Source: Piliocolobus tephrosceles
Taxonomy: Eukaryota; Chordata; Mammalia; Primates; Cercopithecidae
Assembly (NCBI RefSeq): GCF_002776525.5
Contig: NC_045436.1
Coordinates: forward strand, 97,293,057 to 97,357,056
Reading direction: 5' to 3'
DNA length: 64,000 nucleotides
How positions within the stretch are numbered: the first letter of the stretch is position 1; every line of letters starts with the position of its first letter. The notes below the pieces were generated by a model, which had not been told where the DNA came from, made no database searches, and saw only the letters and a list, made by a program, of their open reading frames with translations. This document shows, one piece after another, positions 11,301 to 22,919 of the stretch. The position numbers and the translations under genes are program-made.

Positions 11301-12185
11301 GTTCACGATTTTTCATATGAGCATTACATGGCCCAGCATCATTTGTTATAAAGATTTATTTTGTACAGTGAATTATTTTTGAATCTTTGCCAACAATCAA
11401 TTCACCTTATATGTATGAGTCTACTTCCGAACTATCAAAGCTGTTCCACTGATTGATTTTTTACTTTATTGTTGCCAATACCAAACTGTTTTATTTACTG
11501 AAATTTTATTACAATTCTTGAAGTCCAGGCAATGAGACTCATTTCACTCTGTTTTTTGTTTTCAAAATCATTCTTTGGAACAAACATTTGGCAAAAAAAA
11601 TTCTAGGTGACTTCCTTTACTATATAAATTTTAGAATAAACTGGTTAATTTCTATAAAAATACATACTGGGATTTTGATTGATTAGTATTGCCTTGATAG
11701 ATCAACTTGTGGTGATATTGTTCCACTTATTTAAGCCTTCTTTAATTTTTTAAAACAATGTATCATAGTTTTCAAAGTATGATTCTTGCACATCTTTTGT
11801 CAGATTTATACCAAAATTTTTGTATATTATAATGCTTTTAAAAAATTTCAATTGTACATTGACATAAAATAAAATTTACTGTGTATCTTGATCTTGTACC
11901 CTACTACCTTACACAACCTTCTTATTATTTCTAGTATCTTTTTGTAGATTCCAAAAAAATTATATAGATGACTTGTATGACCAAAGATGCTTTCTCCTTG
12001 TTTAAACTAAATTTATTTTGTTTTTTTCTTGTCTTATTCTACTGAATAAAACCTCAAGTGCAATGTTGAATAGAAATAGTAACAAAAAAAACTTTGACTT
12101 TTCCTAGTGTGAGGTTGAAAGCATCAGTCCTTAACATTTAAATATGCAAAAGATGTTAGTCTCTGATATGCTAATTAACATGGGT

Positions 12186-12635
12186 ATTATTATTTAATAT
12201 TTTAACTTTAATTTTAGGTTCAGGGGTATATGTGCAGGTTTGTTTTACAGGTAAACTCATGACTCAGGGGTCTAGTGTACAGTTTATTTAATCCCCCAGG
12301 TACTAAACATAGTACCCAATAGTTTTGTTTTGTTTTGTTTTCCTGAAGTTCTCCCTCCTCCCACTCTCCACCCTCAAGTAGGCCCCAGTGTCTGTTGCTC
12401 TCCACTTTCTGTAGATGTGTTCTCATTATTTAGCTTCCACTTATAAGTGAGAACATGCAGTATTTGCTTTTCTGTTCCTGCGTTAGTTTGCCAAGAATAA
12501 TGGCCTCCAGTTCCATCCATGTTGCTGCAAAGGATATGATCTCATTCTTTTGAATATACATATCAAATTGGTCTAGCATCATTTGTTGAAAAGACATCTC
12601 TCCACTGAATTTCTTTGAACCTTAATCATGGAAAA
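12186..12635 (-). mobile_element. L1 3' end, antisense, internally deleted
   Basis: It starts with the minus-strand L1 3' end (TTTTAGGTTCAGGGGTATAT, GTGCAGGTTTGTTTTACAGG) and proceeds through AAGTGAGAACATGCAG and CATCCATGTTGCTGCAAAGG. After about 12550 it jumps to an upstream ORF2 segment (GCATCATTTGTTGAAAAGAC). Confidence 0.75.
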
Positions 12636-12666
12636 ATTTTTTAAAATATTATAGCAGTTCTGATTT

Positions 12667-12700
12667 TTTAAGCCAATATTTTTTTAAGCCAATATTTAAA
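12667..12700. repeat. Short tandem duplication
   Basis: TTTTTTAAGCCAATATT occurs twice in immediate succession with small differences at the edges. Confidence 0.6.
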
Positions 12701-12751
12701 AGTCAAATGTCATGAAAAAATTCAGATAACTGTGTTAAAAACAAGTTTTAC

Positions 12752-13259
12752 GGCACTATTCACAATAGCAAAGACTTGGAATCAACCCAAATGTCCATCA
12801 GTGACAGACTGGATTAAGAAAATGTGGCACATATACACCATGGAATACTATGCAGCCATAAAAAAGGATGAGTTTGCGTCCTTTGTAGAGACATGGATGC
12901 AGCTGGAAACCATCATTCTTAGCAAATTATCACAAGAAGAGAAAACCAAACACTGCATGTTCTCACTCATAGGTGGGAACTGAACAATGAGCTCACTTGG
13001 ACTCGGGAAGGGGAACATCACACACTGGGGCCTATCATGGGGAGGGGGGAGGGGGGAGGGATTGCATTGGGGAGTTATACCTGATATAAATGATGAATTG
13101 ATGGGTGCTGATGAGTTGATGGGTGCAGCACACCAACATGGCACATGTATACATATGTAACCTGCACATTATGCACATGTACCCTAGAACTTAAAGTATA
13201 ATAATAATAAAAAAAAAAAAAAAAGAAATGGGAAAAAATGAAAGTAAATGAAAAAAAAA
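12752..13259 (+). mobile_element. Young 5'-truncated L1 (L1PA-like) with two A-tracts
   Basis: The copy starts at GGCACTATTCACAATAGC and covers the end of ORF2 (open frame 12732-12983) plus the 3' UTR. AAAAACAAGTTTTAC flanks it (12737-12751 and 13260-13274). The 3' UTR has the 18-bp tandem duplication (13092-13109 and 13110-13127) and the G-rich tract. After the first A16 tract there is a 26-base segment (13225-13250) and then a second A-tract, which may be a short 3' transduction. Confidence 0.95.
13039..13060 (+). repeat. G-quadruplex-capable tract in L1 3' UTR
   Basis: The same G-run arrangement as at 10153-10174 in the sibling L1. Confidence 0.85.
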
Positions 13260-13639
13260 AAAAACAAGTTTTACATCAGCAAGCCCACCTAACTACAAAA
13301 GACTCCAGGTGAATATTACTACCCCATTTAAAAGGGACATGCATCCTTCTGATTGCCTAGTTATCATCATTCTTTATTGTCTCTTGATACTAATGGCAAG
13401 AACCAGTTTTTATTTCACATCTTGCCATTTTTTCTTAGAGTAGAATAACATTTTTAAAGAAATATGTTTAACATATAGTTCTTTCCAAAATAGAAACTTG
13501 AGACTAACAGACTGTAAATATTTGACATTTCAGTAGAATTGGGAGAGGCAATTGTTTGTTGTTGAAAGAAACAATAGTTCTACATATTCAATATGCAAAT
13601 AGTATCTGTGTAATTTATTTTTACTGTAGTAGGAATACT

Positions 13640-15385
13640 TAACATGAGAGCTATCCTCTATAATTTTTAAGTACACAACACAGTATTGTTAACCCTAGGC
13701 GTAACTGAAACTATACCCATTGAACAACTCTGCATTTCCCCTCCTGCCCCACCTGCCCCTGGTGACTACTATTCTACTCTCTATTTCTGTGAATTAGACT
13801 ATTTCACATATCTCATATAACTGAGATCATGTGGTGTTTATCTGTCCTGCAGGTTCCTGCAGGTCCATCCAATTTCTCACGTATGACAGGATTTCCTTCT
13901 TTCTAAAGACTAAATAATATTCCATTGTTTGCATATACCACATTTTATATATTCAGTAATCCATCAATTGACATTTAGGTTTTTCCACATCTTGGTTACT
14001 GTGCATAATGCTGAAATGAACATGGGAGTGTACATATATTTTCAAGATCTTGATTTTAATTCGTTTGTACATACTGAGTATATACTCAGATGTGAGATTG
14101 CTGGATCATGTGATGTTCTATTTTTAATTTTTTGAGGAATTTCCATATCGTTTTTCACAGTGGCTACACCGTTTTACATTCCCACCGACACTATACAAGA
14201 GTTCTAAATTCTTACATCTTTGCCAATACTTTTCTTTTTTTTTTCTTTTTGATAATAGCCATCCTAAAAAGTGTAAGATAATATTTCATTGTGGGTTTGA
14301 TTTGCATTTCTCTGATCATTACTGATGTTGAGCATATTTTAATATACCTATTGGCATTTGTATATCTTCTTTTGAAAAATGCCTATTCACATTATTTGTC
14401 CATTTTTTAAAGAGTTTATTTTTTATTTTTGTTTTTGTATTGAGTTGTATAAATTCTCAACATATTTTGGATATTTACACCTTATCAGATACATGGTTTG
14501 GAACTATTTACCCCTTATCAGACATATGGTTTGGAACTATTATAGTTTCTCCCATTCTGTAGGTTGCCTCTTCACTCTGTTTTCTTGACTGTGCAGAAGC
14601 TTTTTGGTTCAAAAGACTCCCACTTGTCTGTTTTTGCTTTTGTTGCTTATGCTTTTGTTTCAAAATAGAAAAAAAAAAAAAAAAAAAAAAAAAAAACATT
14701 GCCAAAATCAATTTCTCTTCTTTTCCTGGTAATTCCATAATGCATGAATTGACTTCTTTGTCGTTTCCCATAAATCTTTTAAGCTTTTGTTACTCTTTGT
14801 TACTTTATTTGATTTTACTGTTATTCCTCTGATGGATAATTTCAAATGACCTGTCTTAGACTTTACTAATTCTTTCTTCTCTTTGATTAAGTCTATTGTT
14901 CAACCCCTCTGGTTAATATTTTAGTTTGTTTATTGTATTTTTAACTCCCAAATTGATTTGTTCCTCTTTTATAGTTTGTTGTCTCCTTACCAGTATTTTC
15001 ATTTTGTTCATATGTTTTCTTATTTTGTTTAGTTGTTTATATGTGTCATCTTGTTACTCACTGAGATTCACTAAGATGACTGTTTTGAATTCTTTGACAA
15101 TGAATTCATGAGTATCCATTTCTTTAGAGTTGGTTATTCAAGATTTATTTTGTTCCTTTGATTGTATTATATTTTCTTATTTTTCAAGTTCCTTGTATCT
15201 TTGTGTCAATTTCTGTGCATTTGAAATAGAAAGCTACTTCTTGCAGTCTTTACTGACAGGGAAAGATGTTTACCATTCAGCTTTTCTGGGGATTCTGGGA
15301 ATCTCTAGAATCTTTTTTATAGATGGGTCTTGTCTGGATTTGTGCATGTAGATTTATAATGAGAGATTTTCTGGTTGTTTTCGGT
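13640..15385 (-). mobile_element. L1M body, antisense
   Basis: Minus-strand L1M landmarks: CCCTAGGCGTAACTGAAACT near 13695, GACAGGATTTCCTTCTTTCT near 13886, AATAATATTCCATTGTTTGC, CATTCCCACCGACACTATAC, TGATTTGCATTTCTCTGATC and CATATGTTTTCTTATTTTGT further in. The order follows L1 read from 3' to 5', continuing into the 5' UTR-like block at 15526-16255. Much of ORF2 and ORF1 is deleted, since the body is only about 1.7 kb. Confidence 0.75.
14669..14696. repeat. Uninterrupted A28 run inside L1M
   Basis: 28 consecutive A residues at the place where the minus-strand L1 normally carries a short A-run just before CATTGCCAA. Confidence 0.9.
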
Positions 15386-15388
15386 CCT

Positions 15389-15456
15389 CTTCCTCCTCCT
15401 CTTCTTCTTCCTCCTCCTCCTCCTTCTTCTTTTTTCCTTCTCCTCCTTCTTTTCTT
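15389..15456. repeat. (TTC/TCC)n polypyrimidine tract
   Basis: About 65 bases of pyrimidine-only triplets (TCC, TTC, CTC) on the plus strand, purine-rich on the other. It sits between the L1M body and its 5' UTR-like block. Confidence 0.9.
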
Positions 15457-15525
15457 CTAAAACCTATAATCTCTTATTCCCTCTAATGTCTGATGAAAGT
15501 ACTACTGTCTGAGACATTGGAGGCA

Positions 15526-16255
15526 TGCTGTACTCTTCTTCTTCCCTCCCTGTGGAGAAGCCTCAAGTTACATGTCTTCATCCAATCTTGCAGAGCTCTG
15601 TCTAATGAAGCAAGATGCCTGCCGTTTACTTTGTTCCTAGCTCTCTCCAGGCATCCAAACTGTGCCTGTTCCATCAGTACTAAGGGTGAGGTGAGAGAGA
15701 AACTAGTTCCTTGGAAAACACACCAAATGGCCAGAATGTTGAAGACATATTTCACTTCTCTTCTTTCTTCCTTGTCGAGAAGCCTCATGTTCTTCACCTT
15801 CTCCCCTTTCTTGCACAGCCATGTTGGATGCAATAAGCCACCCACTCCTTTCCTCTCTCCTTAGCTGTTATTGGACATCCAAACTATGCCAGTTTCATCA
15901 GCACTCCAGATGAGGCAAGACAGAAGCCAGTTCCTCCCTTGGGCAGACTACCAAAAGCCTGGAGACATTAGATGCATACTTCCCTCTCTCTTTTTTCATC
16001 AGGAAGTTACAAGACAAGATGATTTCACTGGGAGCTGAGTGTTGGCAGATTTGGGGAAATACTGATGCAGGTAAAGCAAAATTTCTCTTCTTACCAATTT
16101 CAATGTAGTTGTTATTAATGTTGTGGTTGTCCAGGCTACTGCAACTTCTTAACAAAATTCTGGACTTCTTTAAAGGGTGTTGTGGTTTGTATGTTATTTT
16201 TAAATCAGTTTTTCTGTGAGGGGTAAAGCCTGGGAATTCTTATTCTTCTGTCTTT
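15526..16255 (-). mobile_element. L1M 5' UTR with degenerate tandem monomers, antisense
   Basis: Roughly 220-bp units repeat: one at 15526-15746, a second at about 15747-15966, and a partial third from about 15967. Shared anchors are GAGAAGCCTCA (15556 and 15778), GGCATCCAAACTGTGCC against GACATCCAAACTATGCC, and the CCATCAGTACT/TCATCAGCACT pair. The right end, TCTGTGAGGGGTAAAGCCTG, resembles the start of L1M 5' UTRs. Open frames on both strands at 15483-15864 are inside this repeat. Confidence 0.65.
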
Positions 16256-16259
16256 CTTA

Positions 16260-18600
16260 TTTTCTCCACAAAATAATCTTAATCAACATATTTTATTTAA
16301 TATGTTTTTCTTCTTATTCAGTTTAAAACTTTTTTGCCATATATATTTTTTTATTTCTTATTTTCATATTTGAGTGATCTACTTTAAAGCCTATTCATGC
16401 ATTAAAGCTAATGAATGTTGTATGCAAATAAAATACATTATTATATGCATCTGCTTTCTATTTTTTTTTTCCCTCAGGATGTTTGACATTTTCAATTAAA
16501 TTTTTTCCCTAAAATCAGATGTAAAATCAAGGCATGGAAATACAATACTAGTATGCAAAATATTTATAAATATAATAAGAAATGGGTAACAAAAAGAAAA
16601 GAATAAGCATAAGCAATAAATTAAGTAAACTGTAATAACTAACAGATAGAAAAATATTCTTCTAATTATACTTCTCTAATTATAATTTTTTGCTAAAGCT
16701 AATGCTATTAGAATTATAAAAGCTGAAATCAGTAGCACATAATGTCAATAAATTATTTTGTTTAAACCCCAGAACATCATTTAATGAAGGCTGATACTCA
16801 TGGATAGAGGAGTTAAAGTGTGAATATATGCACCTTCTATATGGATTCTGCAGAAAGATATGCTTGGGTCATGACTCAGGTGAATTTACTATGAAACTTT
16901 GTCTTTGGTAAAGCATCTTATTCTTGGCTCTTCTATATATATAAAGTTTGGAAGTGGCCTTGCTATTAAAGAATAAATTATTTACTTGGTTCTAGCTGTT
17001 TACAAAGTTGTTGGTGACTCACTGATGGAAAGAAGCTGGGACGTTCTGCGGTCCTTCCATTTTATATCCCCTCCCTTTGGTTCTGTAGGAAATTGAGTTC
17101 AGGAAAGCTACTACGAAAGGAGTAAAAATCTTACTTTTTATGCATATGTATATTTTTTCCAGACAATTTGGAGAGAACTCCCTGAAACATTCACTGCACA
17201 ATTCTACTTTTTTGAATACTTTCTATAATTAAAGTTCATTTCTGATTTACATAAAGACCGATCAGCACGCTAGAGAATTTCTGCTTCATGTAGTTATTCA
17301 AGAAAACAGGACTATGGAAGCTTTACCATCTTCACTTTGTGGATTTCGTATCTATTTCTACCTGGAAAAGAAGAAAAAGATACAGTAAAAAATTGTAAAA
17401 GGGGTTTTCATAGGCAATGACTTCAAGTGTAGCATATTACTTCTACTTACATTCCATTTGTCTGGATGTGGAATTTACTCATATGTGTACACTTAACAGC
17501 AAGAAAGATACAGCTAGTTGCCTTAAGAAAAGAGAGAGGTATTCACTCAATAGCTCGATAATTTCTGTCATAATGAAAGTAAGATATGCATTACACAGTT
17601 GTTTTATTCTCTTTTCAAATAATTCTCATTTTAAATTGGTTGCTGAGACATTTCCTTGGAGCATAGTAACAGTTTCCTACTCACTCAACATAATTTCCAT
17701 AATGCAAATGAGAGAAAATAACTGGTAAATATAGGTTATAGTGTTACTTGTTAAAAGTGTTTTCCACATACAAAATTTTATTTGCATATGGTGTCCTTTG
17801 AAAAAGGAGCACTTAAGATTTTTTTATCTCTTAAAGTTAGGCATTTACATCTAGTTAAATTCAAATTGTGATATATTTTGTATAACAGCTTCAAAATTTA
17901 TATCAGTATAAAAACAATTTCAGTTAAAAAATCTACTGCATATTCACCACCTTAGGTCTACTTTATACAAGAAATGACACAAAAAATTACTCTAGAGTTT
18001 GAAACTTTCAGAAAGATTTTTGTTTTCAATCACATGAGGAGGGTTTAAATAATGAAAAAAACCATGCTGTAATTGATTATAATGTTACTGAAACAATAAC
18101 AGCAAAAACACAGTTTAAGAAGAAAATAAGGTGAGAAAAAATTTATTAACAACTAACAATAACCAACAAGAGATTAAGAAATACATTTATTTAAAATGTA
18201 ATTATTTGGAGTGCTTAACACAAACTACAGTTCACGAACTTGTACCTACCTAGACATGATTTATAATATTCTTTAATTATCAAAATGTGTTTCAAAATGT
18301 ATTACTTAGACAAATATGAGCTCTCATTTGATGAGAAAGACAGACACTTGTAACTAAAAAAATTCATGTGAAGAGCATATGCATTTCCATATATTAAACA
18401 GTGAAAGGCATAACAGAGGAATTTTGCCACTTTACATAAAACATTTTGTTTCTAAATGTTTGAAAAGATTGAATTGGGAAATAAAATTCAAATTGAGATT
18501 TGGGTGGGGACACTGCCAAACCATATCAGTAAGTTTATGTAAATTATTTATATTGATCATTCTTTTGTATCCAAATATATAAACACATAAGTAATATATG
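16260..18600. other. AT-rich sequence, no gene seen
   Basis: No recognisable gene, Alu or L1 segment. Open frames (17019-17201 minus, 17417-17728 plus) show no family resemblance. Confidence 0.55.
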
Positions 18601-18612
18601 TTCTGTCCAGGG

Positions 18613-18632
18613 TTTGTGTGTGTGTGTGTGTG
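18613..18632. repeat. (TG)n short microsatellite
   Basis: About ten TG units. Confidence 0.85.
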
Positions 18633-21600
18633 ATATTCACTGTGAAAACCTGCTAGAGATTGAGAGGCAAAAATCCCAAGAGAGTGAGGAACCACCTATG
18701 ACTGTCTCCTTGAAGTTTTTAAGTCTCAGAGTTGTCCACACAGAACCTACAGCAATTCATAAATCATGGTTCATGTTTTTCCACCTAGGCATGGGTTTCT
18801 TTGGACATTGCTGCTCTGGTATGTTATGATTATCTGTATTCACCTGTTGCTGTCTCCAATTTAGAGGACAGCTGTTTGACTTGTCACCTCACTGCTTTTA
18901 GGGTCTAAGAAAACTCATTAATTTATCAATATCTTCAGTTTTTTACTTGTTTGGACAGAATGATGACTTCCATGCTTCTTACATGCTGGACTGAAAACTG
19001 AAAACCATATGTGTTTTTTCAAAGGATAACTCTTTGTGAAAATTATTTAACTAGTACAACCTACTGTCTGTGTAAATATCGCATATATTTACTTTATACA
19101 GTCTTCCTTACTCAGAATGAAAATCTAAAACATTTGTGGTGCTCTACATCAATTCATCACTTCTGTCAGTAAGAGAGAAAGTGAGAAAGAGAGAGAAATA
19201 AAGACACATAGGCACACACACATTCACACACACTCACACACACTCATGGAAATAGTTAGAAAGGTTGAGACATGGTAAATGTATCTAAAACCCAGTACAT
19301 TTGACCAGTTTTTAGGGAAAAACATACAAAAATAAACTTATAAACAATTTTATATATACATATATGTGTGTGTGTGTGTTTGTGTATATATATATATGTT
19401 TAAATTGTACCTGGTTACATAATATAAATATCTAATAGATGCCACTGCATTTCTTTTTAGGGACAGAAACAGTGATCTTCCTGAAAATTGGATATATTAT
19501 ACCCATTGAAAATTTGGCTTATAGCTCAACTTCAATTTTTTTTTTTACTCCTCACACAAAATTCTACAGATAATTTTTCACCATTACTCAAAATTGCAAT
19601 ACGCTTCTATAATCACATAGCTTAGAAAACATTCTTTTAACTTTTACAATAACCTTCCATCACTCATTTGTCTTGCAAACTCCTACTCCAGGCCAAGATC
19701 ATTTGTCATTCCTTTCTCATAATCAAGTTCCACAACCATGCTTTAATTTGCCTCGTTTTTAACCCTTAACACCTTGTTAAAACAGGTGTATTAAACACAT
19801 AGTTTAGTAAAGTCAATTTGTAACCTTTAACACATTGATTTATTTTGTTTGTGTGTATGATTTAACAAATATACTCTGAGACCTTAAATTTAAAGAAGCA
19901 TTTTATTCATCTTCAGATTTATATGTAAGATGCAGAATCAGTGAATGTTGTTAGAAAATGACTTGAATACTGTATTTTAGTTTAAATAGCAGCTCTTCAG
20001 AGAAAAGAAGTGAATTTAATAGATACATTAAATAAAAATTAAATTAGTTATTATCTAAACTTCTTTATATATTCCCATCATGTTTAGTACAGTGATAATC
20101 TATGATTGTCGTCATCATTTTTGTCATTTCCACAGGGATATTTCCACAGGTAAATATGATCTTTGTGGGTGAACATACAATTATATCATAGGTTTTTTTT
20201 TTTTACAAGTTTTTCTCTGTGTTTCAAAGTTGTAGAGTTAATTGGAAAATCCTTCCCTGAGCACTAATTATACCACATTCATATACTCAATACATCAAAA
20301 ATCACATTAGATTTTAATTCTTCATTTGCATGTATGTCTATTTCTCTACTGGATTAAATTTTTTCAAAGAAAGTCAGTGTCTTTTTTTTCTTTAATTCTC
20401 AGAAACTACCTAGAATACTGTCATCACTCATAAAATGATTTTTAAATGAATGAACTCATGGATAAGTAAATGAATGAATATTCTTGAATTACCTCTCAAG
20501 ATTTCCATTTTTGAATCACTAAACTTACATGCTAAAGAAAATGTGGTTCCAAATTGTCACTTTAGAGAACATTGTAAGACTATAGCAAAGACATTTACTA
20601 TAATCAATTTATTGTCTTCTAAGTATAGACTGTTACTTATACATTTTTTATGAAAAGAGTCTATTTTTGAGAAAATAATGTTGACTTTTAAATGTGTTAT
20701 TTACCCATATAAAAGTTGTAGCTTTTTATTTTATGTGTATGCATGTATGTGCATGTGTTGAGAGAGAGACACAGAAAAACAGATAAACAGAAATTATTGA
20801 AACAGATAGAAAGACACTGAGACCAGAATTTTAAAACTCAATAAAATACAGACTGACTACGTAATTATGAGGAGAGGCAAGGGTGAAGGTTGTAACGCTG
20901 TATACAGATGACATGGGCATTTAAATGAAGGCCAAGGGGAGTTAGGAGAAAAACAACACTATCACAAATGGATGATTTTGGGAAGGAGGAAAATGTCTCC
21001 TAAGGCAAGGAGATTGTGCATGGATTCTGGAAAGAGCATGAGGATACAGAATTTTTTTTTTTCTGTGTTCACCATAGAATGGGGCTTCAGAGGTCAATAG
21101 ATATTGAGATGGAGATTGGAAAGTCAGGATTGAAAAGTCAGTGAGATAAAAATTTAATCCATAGAAGAATCATAGTATTTGAAAGAATACCTAATTGGAG
21201 AGTACTTTATTTGTGAGAAAAATGATAGAGATTAATGGAATTGCGCAATCAATGAGTGTTAATGTTTCATCTGCATGAACATATGGTCAGAAAATGTTGA
21301 AGACAGATCCTATTAACAAGTCTGCAATGTCTGTTAATGGTAGCAAGTAGAATCATGATGCAGTGTTTTTTATTTTCCCTGAAGGAATTTCTCCCCAGAT
21401 GGTTTGGGTAGAGTTCAAAATAGATCTTAAAATTAAACGTGTGCTGACAAAAATTGCATCCTATTTTAAAGTTCTCATTTGGGTTTTTTCAGCCATTAAT
21501 AACCTTTTATCAAGAACAATGTTCAGACATGATATGGTTCAAGTTTTACTTCCATTTATCATCCACAAAAACCATTTAGAAAAGCTAGATGTTTAAGTAT

Positions 21601-21690
21601 GAAACACTTCTGCAGACAGACATTTATAACTACTAATGCTAACCATATGAACATTGACAATTGCTGTATAACATTATTTTATTATTCTTT
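18633..21690. other. AT-rich sequence with simple repeats, no gene seen
   Basis: It holds a GA/CA-rich stretch at about 19170-19245 and a TA/TG/TA composite tract at 19351-19400. Open frames are short and unrecognised. Confidence 0.55.
19351..19400. repeat. (TA)(TG)(TA) composite microsatellite
   Basis: TATATACATATATG, then a TG run, a TTTGTG interruption and TATATATATATATG. Confidence 0.85.
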
Positions 21691-21719
21691 CTATTACTGC
21701 AAGAAATAAACCAGTCTAA

Positions 21720-21975
21720 AGAAAAACTACATGCTACATTGACTTTCATGAAAAAACAAAAAGACAGCGATGGTAAACAGATTGAGAGTTGCCAGGGTTT
21801 AAGGGTTGAAGTGGGAGGCAGTTAAATAACTGAAATACAGGGAATTGTTAGGATAATGTAATTATTGCATTTGATATATAATGGTAAATACGAAGCATTA
21901 AGTATTTTCAAAATACATAAAATTGTACAGCACAATGAGTACACTTTAATGTATGCAATTAAAAAAATTTAGGTA
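21720..21975 (+). mobile_element. Old L1 (L1ME-like) 3' end
   Basis: GATTGAGAGTTGCCAGGGTT, ATAAAATTGTACAGCACAAT and AGTACACTTTAATGTATGCA resemble the L1ME/L1M 3' UTR ending (GTTGCCAGGG ... AATTGTACACTTTAA). Confidence 0.55.
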
Positions 21976-22410
21976 GTCGGTGGAACCGAAATGGAATTCA
22001 AAATTTGTCAAGAGAATGTAAATGTAATATAACTGTACGAAATCAGTAGAATGAGGGATAAGGTGTTGATGTTAGTAGCTTTGAAAGTGAGTAGAATCTA
22101 TAAGACTAAAGGCAATGGGAGCTTTAGATAAGCACTGTATGCTAGTTGATCAAACTATTCCTTATAAGGGTAGAGGTCAACAATTTTACAAACATTATAC
22201 ATGTATACAGACATTGATCAGTTTAGCAAATGGATGGCAGATGTTGGAAGCCATGTTTCTTGCAGTTAGAATGGGAAGTTACAAATAATCAATGGGAAGT
22301 GACTAGAATGATAATCCATGTGGTAATAGATTAGAGACATCATTATAAATTCATGTTTAATTTAATATAGACATAGTTACATATAGAAATATGTATAGAT
22401 GCTTGTATAT

Positions 22411-22457
22411 ATACAGACATATATGTGTGTGTGTGTTTGTGTATATATATATATGTA
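22411..22457. repeat. (TG)(TA) composite microsatellite
   Basis: CATATATG, then a TG run, a TTTGTG interruption and TATATATATATATG, organised as at 19351-19400. Confidence 0.85.
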
Positions 22458-22684
22458 TGCTTTTGCTCTGACAGCTGAGGTCTAGAAGGAACATTACCCA
22501 AATAGCAACAAGCACGCTTAGTTGCCAGTTCTTTGTTTCTAATAACATTATTCAATTAAAGGAATCTGTACACCTTGGAGAAAAGCTGAATCTAGCATTG
22601 GGCTGGAAATAGGCAAGATGAGACTGGAGCATCTCATATACCCGAAATTAGGTTCAGGAAAGAAAAATAAAGAAAGAAAGAAAC

Positions 22685-22685
22685 A

Positions 22686-22732
<47 letters not shown>

Positions 22733-22733
22733 A
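22685..22733. repeat. (CA)n microsatellite
   Basis: About 20 CA units, preceded by a short (GAAA)n stretch at 22664-22682. Confidence 0.95.
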
Positions 22734-22919
22734 AGATCTCAGTATGTCAAAAGAATACGGGACCTAACAAATGAACTCCAAATGAGCAAAGTTGGAACAA
22801 TCTAAACAGCAAGATAATTATACATTGAATTATAGCCATAAAATAAAATAAATACATTTGAGTGTATCATGATGTAAATAAATGAATGAATACATAAATA
22901 AATGAGACAAGACAGACTA

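Larger units (their letters stand above)
9425..12185 (-). mobile_element. Ancient L1 ORF2 region, antisense, split by a younger L1 and an Alu
   Basis: Minus-strand L1 landmarks appear in order: GGGTATTCCATTGTGTGGGT near 9450, CTCTTGATGGACATTTGTAA near 9500, GAGTAGAATGGCTGGGTTGT near 9622, TAGTTGTACTAGTTTACAAT at 10390, GGCCCAGCATCATTTGTTAT near 11330 and ACCTCAAGTGCAATGTTGAA near 12050. Interruptions are an L1 at 9686-10367 and an AluY at 10984-11300, both with target-site duplications. Divergence is high, and open frames inside it are chance remnants. Confidence 0.8.

Noticed and set aside
15483..15864. Overlapping open frames of 120 and 123 codons on both strands
   Set aside because: Both lie in the degenerate tandem monomers of an L1M 5' UTR. 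Open frames on both strands at once indicate low stop density rather than coding.
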